Shown here: positions 11,383 to 23,598 of the stretch, one piece after another
Numbering within the stretch: position 1 is the first letter of the stretch
Layout: every line of letters begins with the position of its first letter
Origin: Amblyornis subalaris
Lineage: Eukaryota; Chordata; Aves; Passeriformes; Ptilonorhynchidae
Length of the DNA: 64,000 bases
Assembly: GCA_018881555.1 (NCBI GenBank)
Contig: JACAXG010000169.1
Location: 1,280,977-1,344,976, forward strand
Direction of reading: 5' to 3'
Notes under the pieces: model-generated
What the model saw: the letters and a program-made list of their open reading frames with translations, nothing else
Told to the model about the DNA's origin: nothing
Database searches by the model: none
Position numbers and translations under genes: made by a program

Positions 11383-14300
11383 ATGTGGCAGCCTAAAATC
11401 CTGGGACTGCAGCCCAAGCTGACAAAGCACCTGACAAAAAGGTGGGAAGTGCCATCCCTGAGCTCTGCCAGGTGCTCTATGGGAAAAGACAGAGGAGTTT
11501 CATCTTCAGAACCTTTCCCAAACCTCTGGCCCAGCCCAGGGAGCCAGTGAAAGCCCTTCCTCTGAGCTCAGCCCCCTGCTCCCCTGCTGCAGCACGGCCN
11601 GGGAGCTTTTTTCTTTATGCCTTTCTAATTGTGCTTTATTGCCTCCAGACAGCTCAGTGACAAAGTGGTGTTTGTCATTATGGCACTCCCAGCTGGTGCC
11701 TTATGACACACAACATTCACACCCTTTCCTGGGGACAAGCGTTGATGTCTGATGGATGTTAAAGTATCTGGGGGAATCCTTGGCATTTATGGATTTATCC
11801 CTCCCCTTCTGAGTGGGGGTGACAGCACCAGAGCGAGGCCAGGCCAGTGCAAGGCACTCCCAGCCGGGGCACTCAGCAGGGAGGGGTTATTTGGTTTGTG
11901 ATGGCACAGAAAGCCTTGTCCTCATGACACTGGATCCACAACGAAAACGTGAATTGGCAGAAGTATATCACTGCTGGAATTGTTTCCTTGCTCCCAAAAT
12001 AGAGGTGGAAAATACTGGAAGTATCCAGAAAATACTGGGCAGTTTGCAGTTTCTCCCTTTTCCTGCACTCATGCTGGAGTGGCACCAAACACTTACACCC
12101 AGGATCCTCCCCAGGCCCTGCTGCCCCTGCACAGCCTCCGTCCCCTGCTCCTGGGGCTCCTCTCCAGGCTCACTGCTTCCAATCCCAATGGGACAACACG
12201 TTGGGAAACGGGGCTGTGGGACCTTGACTGGACGTTTGTCACATCCTCCTCTCCGATGCTGTTCCCACCCAGCACTGTGGCCACGGTGCCGAGTGCTGTG
12301 CCAGGACATCCCCAGGCTGCCTGGGGCATCCCACGTCCGTGCATGGCCTCAGCTGGAAGCGGTGACAGGGGTGACACTCCCGGGCTGTACCAGGGACACT
12401 GTCCCTCCTCACCCCCCACCCCGCGCCCCCCAGCCCCAAGAGTCACCCCTGGCTCAGCCCTGGCTCAGCCTCCCCACAGCTGCNGAGACCTGCAGCTCCT
12501 CTAGGAATCGCTGGGCTTTGTTTCTTCTCATTCCTGCACCTCTGGGCAGCCCCTGGAGCTGTTCCTGGTGCCNGGCAGGGCCAGCAGGAGTGACACACTC
12601 TGTGCCCCGCAGTGGTGGCTCGTGGGGACAGCCATGCGGCCCCAGCCCGACCTGCTTTGACCCGGGCACCCACAGGCTCACACCTGAGCTAAAAGGCTTC
12701 CAAAAGGCTTCCACAGAGGGAATCCAAGCTCCTGAGAGAGACCAAAGCGCCCTGGCCCTGCTGCTCCTCCTGGTACTCTCCCCGCCCAGCCCTTGGGCTC
12801 CCAGATGGGCACAGTCTGTGCCTCTCTCCCCACAAAAGGCAGCCTTGGCTCCTGCCAGGGCTGCAGGAGAGGCCCAGGCCCTGGGTTTGGGGATTGCTGT
12901 GCCCAGGGGATGGAACGACAGCCTGGCAGCCAGCTGGGAACCTACCAGGAACAGGAGCCAGGGTGATGGTGCAAGCAAATGTCTATTCCCAAGAGTCAAN
13001 CAGGAGCAACACATTCACAAATGGTATATAGAGACACAGAAACAAAAGCAAACCCNGCTTGGGGCTGCCAGGATGGGCCAAAGGCTTCTCTCATTCTCTG
13101 CTATCCCCTGGCCAAGCGTCCTGTGCAGCTCTCTGCTCTCAAGCCCAGCCCCAGGGCAGGACCCGGGGCTGAGNTCTCTCCCTTGCCTTTGTGTAACTTC
13201 CCTTCTCGGGGATGAGGCTGAGGGGAGACCCGGGAACATCTACACACTTCTCCAAGGGGTGCCACATTTCCTGCATTAATTAGCAGATGTTCCTAGCACT
13301 GCTCCCTATCCCCACACCTCTGGCTATGGACTCCATCACTGGACAGACACACCCACGGGCTGGTTGGAAATGTCCCTCTGCTCCTGACTGACCCCGTTCC
13401 TGCTGCTCCACCNCGGACACGTCCTCACTTTCCCACCAGCACCTTCCGTAAAAATCTCCTGAACTCAGCAGCCACACCTGGTGAGCTCCTGCCAGACTGA
13501 CCCAGACGCTCCTGCGATGCTGTGACAGCCATCGCCCCTCCCTGGGGACACGGGCACACACCCCCCGGCCTTTACCCTGCCCTGCAGAGCTGCTGCCGTG
13601 GCACTGCCCAGGAACGGTGCTTCACTGCCCAGCCCATCGCTGCGAGCCGCCGGGGACAGCCCTTCCCCAGCCCTGCCCAGGGGACACATTAACCCTCTGG
13701 GAGGGACCAGAAGTGCAGTGGAAAAGGCTCCAAACTCCTTTCCAAGCCAAAGGGAGCATCCATCACCACCNCCTCTGCAGTGAATTCCTCAGGCTGGGCA
13801 CGTGCTGAGTGAGGAAATAGTTCCTCTCCTTTGTTTGANCTTTTTTTGCCCATTCATTCCCTTCCTCTCCTGTCTGAACCAGAGGGACCAAGCTGTGTTG
13901 CTGGTACCCTACAGACTGGCCCACCTTGCTTAGAACCTCTCCAGCTTTCCCTGGCTCAAACCACAGCCTCTTGACNTGGACAACACCCAGACCAGCAGCC
14001 CAGGGTGGGAGTCAGGTGCTTGGCCACGGGNACCTGCTGCTGTTCCACGCACACCAGGGCAGCTGAAGCACCCGGGACACATCCCAGAGCTCCTGCAGAC
14101 CTGAGCAGAAGATGGAAGTTGGGTAGGACCCACCAGGTGATCCCTGCAGGCGCTGGATGCCAATGTTCATGGCCATGAGCCCTGGCTTAAGACCCTTATT
14201 AGGGCCACAAGCCTGGGCCACTGGAAATCCTCGGCCCTGGAAGCCGCAGGAGGGGCAGCTGATGGGATTTTGGATCCTATAAAGGGTGTTGCCCTCACAT

Positions 14301-16956
14301 ACAGGGAGTGATGCCCAAGCTCCCAGCCCTCCCTGCAGGATTTTTGGTCTCCAGTGCTTGTGTCAGCACCTCAGCCTCCCCCGGACATGGAAGTGCAGAG
14401 CTTTTTCCTCTCTGCAGAGGTGGCCTCTTGCCAGGCTCTCAGTGCAAGGAGTNGTCATCTGCTCCCCCAAGGACTGAGCAGTGGTGATTTTCCTGTCCTG
14501 GCCTTATTTCCCACCTGGTATTTGGCATTTCTCTGCACAGGCTCCTCCTGAGCTGGGGTTGAAGGTCAGCCAGCACAGCAGGAGCTGAGAGATGGAACAG
14601 GAATGGGGCACAAGGGCATGGGCAGCACCGGAGNCCCGGCCGAGGGCAGCACAGGAGCACGGCTTGTCCTCGTCCTCGTGGCCATGGGTCACCCTGCCCA
14701 GGGTGACCACCAGGACTGGCACAGGGACCTCCAGGCAAGGGTCAGGCAGCCAAAATCAGAGCCCCNGAGAGGGGGACAAGTCAGGCTTCCACCAGGTCCA
14801 CCCTGAGAGGCTTCAGAGAGGGGACACAGGAGCCAGGACCAGGGGAAAAAAGTGTCCTGGAGTAGCACAGGAACACCCAAGGCACCATCCCAACCCTCTG
14901 ATGGGATGATCTGCTCCTCCAGGGATCAGTGGCCACAGGACTTGTGCCAGGGGGCTGCGGTCTCACCCCCCTCGGGCTCAGCCCCCTCGCACCTCTGGCC
15001 ACTCTTCTGGGAGCCATTGACCCTTTGGGAGGGAAACAGCATGAACTTCACCTCCCTCTGGAGCCAGCCTGGCAGCTTTGAGTGCAGCAGGGATCATGTG
15101 CGATCCCTGTGGATTGCACCGGGAGGGTGGCATTTGAGTGGAGCTGAAAGCTGCACAGCGGTGCTGGAGCTGCTGATCCAGCACAGCACAGTGACAGCAT
15201 CCCCCGGTGTGCCCCAGCCAAAGGGTGTTTATCCAGCTCAGGGGGATCATGGATGGGAAATCACATCCCAGAGCCTCAGCCGTGCCTGTCTGCCCACCCT
15301 CCCCACCTCCCCCGGAGCCCTGACCACATCTGAGGCTCCCAGCACAGCACAGCACCCAGCAGATGCCAACAGATAACAAGGCAGGCCCTGCTGGAATCCC
15401 TGCTGCTCTCTCCTGTTCCTCCAGCCGCTGGGGCAGGCCCAGCTCTCCCTGGAGTTTTCACACAGACATGATGTGGAAGGAGAACTGTCACTCACCCAAA
15501 CAGCTCGTGCCAGCACATGGAAAATGCCTGGAGAAGCTGGATGGCACAGCTGAGGATTCCCACGGGAGCTGGCCTTGCATGAGCCCCACCAGGGGTCTGG
15601 GGTCTGCCTGCTCCTCCAGAAGGGTGCCGAGCCCATGGCAGGTCAGACAACTTGACCATGACTCCCTGCAGCGCCAAAAAACCACGGTTTTGGTATGTAA
15701 ATACATTAAAAACCTGGTTTTATCATCCTGTCTGACTGCCTTGCTTGTTCCAAGGTGCATTCTTTCCCAGGAAACACCCAGGAAGGCAGCTCTGGACACC
15801 ATCCCTGAAGTGAGGAGGGGCTGGGTGCTGCAGTTGTCCCTGCTGCAGACATTTGAGCATCCTTCCGACTGCAGCAATCAGCTGTCAGAGCAACCACAAC
15901 TGCAAAGCTCCTCGTAGCAGGGTACATTGAGCTGTTATCACACGGTTAGGGATTGGTGAGAAGGCGCTGGTTTGCACTTGAACAGCCCCTTTCATCTGCA
16001 CAGCTCAGGATTTGTNTATAAATAAGCCCCACCTCTCTCCAGAGGAGACTTTTTCCCCCTTTTAACGCCGGCCAAGTGCTCAGGGAAGAGCTGAGCAGCT
16101 CAGCAGAGCTCCGAATCTGCTGCTGGGGGCAGAGCCCCCTCTCCTGCTGCTCTGCTCCCCNGGCAAGGAGACAAATCCCCACAGCATCTTGGTGCCAGAC
16201 CCAGCACTGACAAAAAGGGTGTCTCCAGAGGACTTTACCCAGGTCCCAGAGCTGCTGTTCCTCACCACTAAACCCTTTAGCAGATGTCTTCATCCTGTGC
16301 TCCTGCATGAGCCNTTCCCAGTGAGCAAACCTCCCTCGGGAGGCACAGAAAGGAGCCCACAGCCTATCCCAAAATCTCCAGACAACCAGGGCAGCCAGCA
16401 CAGGAATACAGAGATTTTGCCTGCCCTGANCACGGCTGCTCTCCTGCTTCCCAAAACCCAGCCTGCTCCAACAGAAGTGTCCCAAAACCATCTTTAGCCA
16501 TCTCTGTGTTTAGAATATGTGCTGATAACACCAAGGGTGTGGATGTCATCCCTGTGGGGACCATTTGCTTCAGAGCTGGACTCAATCCTNGTGGGTCCCT
16601 TCCAGCTGAGGATAATAAAGTGTGGAAGCAGAGCAGCCCCCCGTGGGAGGCAGTGGGGCAGGAGGGAGCCCAAACCTTCCCAAGTCACATCCCAGGGACA
16701 TTCCTGCAGTGCTGCCCACGAGATTCCTGCTGCCCTGAGGGAATTCTGCAGCTGCCAGCATGAGGAGGTGCAGTCCCATGGGAAGGAGGGCTCAGGGAAG
16801 CAAGGGACCTGTCCCGAAATCCCTTTGGGAGAGGTGGGAACTGCATCCCTCCCCTCTCTGCCAGCCCACGGGGCTCAAACCAGCTCACACACACTGGGCT
16901 GAAGTCACAGATCCAGCCCCGGGTGGCAGCGAGAGGCAGAGCCAGCCTGGCCCCCT
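11383..16956. other. GC-rich intergenic DNA, no gene seen
   Basis: Holds a 488-codon plus-strand frame at 11813-13279 with two N codons and low-complexity Pro/Ser/Ala content. It has no domain and overlaps frames on the other strand, so it is not called a gene. No CR1 copy. Confidence 0.55.
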
Positions 16957-17097
16957 CCATGGGTGTCCCCAGGGCTGGCACTGCCCCCACAGCCCCCACA
17001 CCACATTCCATGGGTGTCCCCAGGGCTGGCACTGCCCCCACAGCTCCCACACCCACTCCATGGGTGTCCCCAGGGCTGGCATTGCCCCCACAGCTCC
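16957..17097. repeat. 50-51-bp minisatellite running into assembly gap
   Basis: Three units starting CCATGGGTGTCCCCAGGGCT are visible before the Ns. The next sequence, after the gap, no longer matches. Confidence 0.9.
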
Positions 17098-17344
17098 NNN
17101 NNNNNNNNNNNNNNNNNNNNNNNNNNNNNNNNNNNNNNNNNNNNNNNNNNNNNNNNNNNNNNNNNNNNNNNNNNNNNNNNNNNNNNNNNNNNNNNNNNNN
17201 NNNNNNNNNNNNNNNNNNNNNNNNNNNNNNNNNNNNNNNNNNNNNNNNNNNNNNNNNNNNNNNNNNNNNNNNNNNNNNNNNNNNNNNNNNNNNNNNNNNN
17301 NNNNNNNNNNNNNNNNNNNNNNNNNNNNNNNNNNNNNNNNNNNN
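17098..17344. other. assembly gap (247 N)
   Basis: A run of N directly after the minisatellite. Frames crossing it are meaningless. Confidence 1.
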
Positions 17345-17478
17345 GTGTGTGACACTGGTGGCACCTCCAGAGCCTCATGCCAGTGCCCTGCACCCTGAAT
17401 TCTGCACCACTGCTAGGGAGTCATGGGCAGGAACAGGAGAGCCCAAGGGGTGCAAATTCCGGTTCTCCAGCACAGANA

Positions 17479-17885
17479 TGGAATCATGGAACNGNTGAGG
17501 TTGGAAAAGCCCTCTGAGATCATCGGGCCCAGTGTTCCCCCAGCACTGCNGAGGCCACCACTAAACCACGTCCCCAGTGCCACATCCACACGTTTTCTGA
17601 GCACTTCCAGGGATGGTGACTCCAGCACCTCCCTGGGCAGCCCCTTCCANTGCTTGACCACCCTTTCCACGAAGAAATGTTCCCCAATATCCAACCTGAA
17701 CCTCCCCTGGCACAGCTTGAGGTTGTTCCCTCTCCTCCTGTCCCTGTTCCCTGGGAGCAGAGTCCGACCCTCCCTGGCTGCCCCCCTCCTGTCAGGGAGC
17801 TGTGGAGAGNCAGAAGGTCCCCCCTGAGCCTCCTTTTCTCCAGGCTGAGCCTCCCCAGCTCCCTCAGCTGCTCCTCACAGGACTG
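17479..17885 (-). mobile_element. CR1 LINE 3'-end fragment
   Basis: Inverted CR1 tail of a second subfamily: GAATCATGGAA, CACTTCCAGGGATGGTGACTC, CCAATATCCAACCTGAACC and CTCCCTCAGCTGCTCCTCAC. Confidence 0.92.
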
Positions 17886-18022
17886 ACAGGATGGGATATT
17901 CGGTTTAGAGGGATCAAAAAAGCCCTGCCAGGTCCCATCAGCCAGGTCCAGGTTGCCTTCCCATCCTGCAGCACTGGTGGGACAGCAGAGGGGCTCTCTG
18001 TGCTCAGCAGTCTCCAAAAAAG

Positions 18023-18129
18023 CACTGTCCCCTCACTTCACTGTCCCTGTATTTCACTGTCCCTGCATTTCACTGTCCCCTCACTTCACTGTCCCTGCAT
18101 TTCACTGTCCCCTCACTTCGCTGTCCCTC
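18023..18129. repeat. 15-16-bp tandem repeat
   Basis: About six to seven units of CACTGTCCCTGCATTT or CACTGTCCCCTCACTT. Confidence 0.88.
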
Positions 18130-18479
18130 AGCATCAGGCCTGGGAGTTGGGCCCTTCCTGCATTTTGGGTGGTTTTTCCTCCCACCACAGGTTGTTGCCA
18201 TCCCAAGGGTCAAGTGTCCAGACGCAGGGGCAGGGAGCGAGGTCCAGCCAAGCCAGGGCAGAGCTGCAGAGGTCAGAGGCAAGCTCTGGTCGAGCCCATT
18301 CCCAGTCTGTGGGGTGTACTGGGAGCACTGGGTCTGTAGGACAGGCAGGGGCTCTCCGTGCCAACAGCCCATCCCGAACCAAGCATGGGCCGGCTGAGAC
18401 CCTCCAGGGCAANGAGACCCTGCAGAGCCTCCCACCACCAGCAGCAGTGCCGGGGGAGAGACCCAGAGGGGCTGAACAT

Positions 18480-18960
18480 CCCAAACCCCTTGGGATGGGT
18501 GNGCTCGGACCCACAGCTCTGTCCTCTCCCGGCTGCCGGGGAGGCAGCACCGGCGGCAGGAACAGCCCCNGGCCAGAGAGGAAACTGAGGCTGCCGTCCC
18601 GGGAGCGTTTGGTGCCCTGCCCAGCCCAGCCCCGTTGCCGGGCAGCCCCGCTCCAGCCCGGGCCCCGTTCGCTGCTGTCCGCGGCCCCATTAGCGCCGCC
18701 ATCAATGGGGCCGTTGTTCCGCGCATGAAGGGGGATTCTGTTTGTTAAAAGTCACGCTGCTGCTGCTCCGGAGCCGCTCGGAGCCAAAAATAACCGCGGC
18801 CGGGATTGTTTCCTCCCCGCTCCTTATCTGCAGCCGGAGCAGATGCGGCTCCTGCTAAAAATACCTCGGAGCGAGGAGAGGAGACCGAGCCGGGCTGGAA
18901 AGGGCATGAGCGCGGCCTCCAGCCACGCAGGGCCCCGAGCACGCTGCACGGCAGCTCCAG
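18480..18960. promoter_or_regulatory. CpG-rich candidate regulatory segment
   Basis: Holds the perfect inverted arms GGCCCCATT (18683-18691) and AATGGGGCC (18704-18712), a GATA core in CTTATCTGC, and CTAAAAATAC, one base off a MEF2 site. It could be an enhancer or a non-coding RNA promoter; nothing coding is seen. Confidence 0.35.
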
Positions 18961-21900
18961 ATGTGCGCTGAGCGTGCCAGGACCCTGGTGGGGTGTCCGT
19001 GCCTTGGCTCTGGGGAAGGACAGCACATTTCAGCCCCCCCGAGGGTGATCTCCCAAGGTTTTCCTTGTGAACACGGCACAGGGAAGGGAGCAGAGGGTGG
19101 GAATTCACAGGCATCTCTACCTGGGAGCCTCCAAAAGGGGCTGGGGTCGGCNCAGGGGGTCCCCAGAGCCCAGCGTTCCGTGGTCTCTGGGGGTTGTCCG
19201 GGGCTCCCTGCAGACGGGGAGCACAGCCCGAGGAATCCAGNGTGGCAGGACAGCCAGGCGAGCAGGCTGCGTCACCACTCGGGNGTGGTGGCTCTCCCAG
19301 AGCCCTCGGACAAAGAGTTTGTGTCTCCCGAACACCCCGGGTGCTTTTCCTGCTGCTGGGATGCAGGGTGGGCACCTGGAGGCCAAAGCGGCCGTGTGGG
19401 ACACACAGACAGAGCCCTCCTTGTGCCACCTCCTCCATTCCCAGCTCTGGGAACCTCTTCACTTCCCACAGAGTGGGAATGCTCCTGGTCCAGCGTTTCC
19501 TGAGCACCAGCCCAGCCTCAGCCTCCTGGCAGCAGCGGTGGGAGCTGTGTGCCAGCCCTGCTCCCAGCCCTGCTCCACACCGGCAGGAGGGAGAGCAAGG
19601 AACAAGGAGAGCAAGCACCAGCTCCAGGCGGGTGCCAGAGGTGCCCTTCACCCCTCTCCAAGCCCAGAGAGCACCCTACAAATGGTGCACACAACAGTTG
19701 TGGCCTCCCATCGACTCCCTGGGAACCATTCCCTCCCCTTTTCCCAGCTGTTCCTTTACGTGATTTCATTGTTTATAATTTAAGGCCCAAAGCCTCGGAG
19801 CTGCTCTGAGCCCTGGAGGGCAGAGGTTGCCCAGGCCGTGGTGCAGGTAATGCAGCTCTGCCCAGGTCCAGTCCCCTCAAGGGCAAGACATGAACTCTCC
19901 AGAGCAAACTGGGACACCAAGTAGGATTGCCCCCTCCTTCCCAGGCTCCCACGGGGGCTTCTGGCAGGGCAAGTGTCCGTGTCCCATGGCAGCCCTCATG
20001 GCAGCAGCACAGCGGAGCCAGCCCCGGCCCCTCTGGGCATCCCTGGCTCCAGACACAGCTCCCGGTCCTGCTCCCTCCCCAGCCTGGATTTCACTGCAGG
20101 AGCGTTTTGAGGCTCAGGGTGGGGGAACCTTCGCCGAGGCACCCGGCAGCTTTGGAAACTCTCCCTGCTGCTTTTCCAAGAGCCTGATTTCTGCTCCCTG
20201 GCTCACACACGCGGCTCGCTGCTCTGCAGCAATGAAGATAAACGTCGATAAATCTTCCGCAGTCATCGCGCGGGGCCAAGAGTGAGCTCAGCCCCGAAGC
20301 ATTTCAGGATCCTGCGGTTCCACCCCGAGCCCCCATCCAGCAAACCTGCCCTGCTCCAGAGCCTCGAGCGCACAAGGACCTCCTTCAAGGAGGCGCCCAG
20401 CCCCTCTGAGCTCGACGACACCTCCGTGCTCGGGGCTTTGCCGGGATCGGCTCCGGAACGAGCAGCCTGTGTGCGGCACACGGCGCCGGCGNTGCCAAAG
20501 CCCCAGCTCCTGGGGGTTTCGGGTGTTCTCTGCGTCTTCTGCTCGCAGCTCCCACGGGCAGGGTGAGCCCAGGCCTCACAGCCTTTGGGGGCTGTTTGTT
20601 CACAGCTCAGGGCACATCTGTTCTCCTTTTGGGCCCTTTAACAAGGGCTTGGGAAGGGGGGTGATGCTCTGTCCTCCCCTGCATAAATTCCCACCAAATG
20701 GCCAGTCCTCTGGAGAGGCAAAGAGCTTTTCCAGCTGGACGGGCAGGTGGAGATGGGGGATCCCACACTCTGCAGGGTGCAGCGGGCCCGGCTGCTGGGC
20801 ATTTATCAGCCAGGGGTATTTTTCCAACACCTTTCCATGGTACCACAGCACCGTGGGCAGTGCAGGAGCCTGGTGCATCCTGCTGGCTTGTCCCTTCTGC
20901 CCCTTGCAGCAGGAANGGATTTCCCCTGACATCTCTCATCCCAGGAATCTCTTGCCTCTCAGCACGAGTGTCCTGCCCCGGGTCACTGCCCTGCCCGGCA
21001 CGAGCCGCCTGCTCCNTGGAATCCATGAGAGAGAGCAGGAAGAGCTCAGCTCAGCTCCACAGCACAGCTGGGTGCAGGCAGGGAGGGCATCCCTGAGGAT
21101 GCTGGTTTAAGGGACAAGGAATTGAGGAACTGCTGGACTGAGCCAGGTGGGGGGGCTGGAGCTGGCACTGGAGTTATGGATCTGCAGCCCACGGCAGGGA
21201 GCCAGGAGCTCCCCATGCCTCACCCTGCTCGGGGGAGCAGGATTGTTCCCCTCCTGGCCATGCAAATACTGGATTTGGTCACAAAAATCAGTGGGAAGAG
21301 CCTGTTATCCTGCATTTTCCAGGTTCTCATCCAGCCTAAAGCCAGCAAATATTGCTCTGCTTCACACACACAGAAGCCAATCTTTGCTGGCCGGGCTGGG
21401 TGACCCCAGCCCCTGGAGCAGAAGCCTTTCCCCTCGCAGAGGGACAATGTCCAGGCTTCCTGCAGCAGTTTTACATCCCGAGCTCCCCTCCTTCCCTCTG
21501 CTTTCCCTGGCTGAGCAGGACCTGCCTGGTGCTTGAACTGCCGTGCTCAGCAGGGTCTGCAGCGCCACAGCCTTGTTTCCCATCCTGGTTTCGGTCTGCT
21601 CGGCACATCCGTGGGGTGGCCCTTGCTGAACCGCTGGGCCTTGCATTGTAGCCGTGCAAACAGACCATTGCCAGCCCTCCTGGGAAGGCTCCNTCAGAGT
21701 TCTTATCACAAAATGAGCTTAGAAATTCCTCAGCACCCCGAGCCGGTGCCAGGTCGTGGCTCTTATCTTCNGCGGTCGCTGCGGAAGGAGGGAACATCCA
21801 GTGTGTTCAGGAGAAACACGGAATTAATTGTCCCGGAGCTGGGATGGAGCCCAAAGAAATTGAGGGTAATTTTTTTTTCCATCCCCTGAGTTTCTGATGT

Positions 21901-22118
21901 TCAAAATGTCTCCTCGCTCCTTTGCAGTTGTTCTGCTCCAGTTCAAATGCAGGTTCACACACACATACAAGCAGCTCTTTGAAGAGTAGCTATCGGAAAA
22001 TTTGCACCTTGGGAAGGAAGGTGAGGGAAGTCTGAGGAATCTTCCACTGAAAGAGGCTATGAACAACATTCCTGAATGTGTTCATTTTTCCTCAGGACCC
22101 TCAGAAAATCTATTCCNT

Positions 22119-22525
22119 AGAGTCACAGAATCCCAGACTGGATTGGGAGGGACCTTAAAGCCCATCCAGTCCCACTCCTATCATGGGCAGAGACACCTTC
22201 CACTACCCCAGGGTGCTCCAAGCCCCATCCANCCTGGCCTTGGACACTNNCAGGGATCCAGAGGCAGCCACATCTCTGGGCAACCTGTGCCAGGGCCTCC
22301 CCACCTCACAGGGAACAATTCCTTCCCCATATCCCATCTGACCCTGCCCTCTGGCAGTGGGAAGCCATTCCCCTTGTCCTGTCACTCCAGGCCCTTGTCC
22401 CAAGTCCNTCTCCAGCTCTCCTGGAGCNCCTTTAGGCTCTGGCAGGGGCTCTGAGGTCTCCCTGGAGCCTTCTCTTCCCCAGGTGGACACCCCCAGCTCT
22501 CCAGCCTGGCTCCAGAGCACAGGGG
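22119..22525 (-). mobile_element. CR1 LINE 3'-end fragment
   Basis: Inverted CR1 tail beginning AGAGTCACAGAATCCCAGAC and containing CAACCTGTGCCAGGGCCTCC. Confidence 0.95.
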
Positions 22526-23194
22526 CTCCAGCCCTTGGAGCACAGATAGACCCAGCCCAGGGCACTGCCATGGGGCACAGGGGTCTCTGTCCCAAACACT
22601 GAACTGTCCCTGCCAGCTCCCAGGGCACCGCTGGGGCACTGCCAGCCCTGCCTGGGGCAGGGGCAGGGCCAGCCCAGCTCCCACAGCCTCAGCAGTGGAG
22701 CCGTGTGCTTCCAATCCCTCCCGTACTGCTGGGATCTGACAGCGCTGGAACGGGGCTGCTCCTCCCCTGCACACACAGGCCAGGCTTTATTTGGTCCCTG
22801 CATGTGCACAAAGGCATGTGCTGCTTGCAAACGCCTTTGGAAAACCGCTGGGAGTCAAGCAACTACAGGNAATTTTCCCACAAGGTCCCAGCCACAAACA
22901 GACCCAAACTCCGGGGCTATTTCCAGCCTTCTCCCCTGCGTGTGCTGGGTGAGCATCAGAGGATGCTCTGGAGCTTTGTCCTGGCCTCTTGCCCAAGCCT
23001 GACTCCAATTCCATGCCCAGCTGGAGCCTGGCTGCAGAGCTGAGGGTTCTCTCTCTTGGAAAGTGCTGCAAAGGGACCTGCAAATCCCAAAAGATTGAAA
23101 AGGAAACCCTAAAGCATGGTAGGAGTCACTGAGTGGATGGCAGGTCCTTCCTGGGCAGCAGCTCTGCTGTGGGCAGTGTCTGACATGNCCATGC
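22526..23194. other. intergenic DNA between CR1 copies
   Basis: No gene or repeat recognised. Confidence 0.55.
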
Positions 23195-23598
23195 AGAATC
23201 CCAGGATCGCTGAGGATGGGAGAGACCTCCAGGATCACCNAGTCCAACCTTTGACTGATCCCCACCTCGTCCCCAGCCCAGAGCTCTGAGTGCCACATCC
23301 AGGCCTTCCCTGGACACCTCCAGGGACGGGGACTCCAAACCTCCTTGGGCAGCCCCTGCCAGTGCCTGATCACCCTTTCCATGAAGNAATTCCTGCTGAT
23401 GTCCAACCTTGCCCTCCCCTGGCACAACTTGAGGCCATTCCCTCTCTTCCTGTCCCTGTTCCCTGGGAGCAGAGCCCGACCCCCCCTGGCTGCCCCCTCT
23501 TGTCAGGGAGCTGTGCAGAGCCAGAAGGTCCCCCCGAGCCTCCTTCTCTCCAGGCTGAGCCCCTTTCCCAGCTCCCTCAGCTGCTCCTCTTGGGATTT
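23195..23598 (-). mobile_element. CR1 LINE 3'-end fragment
   Basis: Inverted CR1 tail of the same subfamily as the copy at 17.5 kb (ACACCTCCAGGGACGGGGAC, CCCTTTCCATGAAG, CTCCCTCAGCTGCTCCTCTT). Confidence 0.92.

Larger units (their letters stand above)
17886..22118. other. GC-rich intergenic DNA with CpG cluster
   Basis: A CpG-rich stretch lies at 18.48-18.96 kb and a short one near 20.2-20.5 kb. No exon recognised. Confidence 0.5.

Noticed and set aside
11813..13279. 488-codon open frame on the plus strand
   Set aside because: Low-complexity Pro/Ser/Ala/Leu content, N codons inside, no domain, overlapping frames on the other strand and no splice or promoter context. Long chance frames are common in GC-rich bird DNA.
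16010..16024. TATAAATA on the plus strand as a promoter
   Set aside because: No CpG island, ORF or splice donor follows in a useful position.
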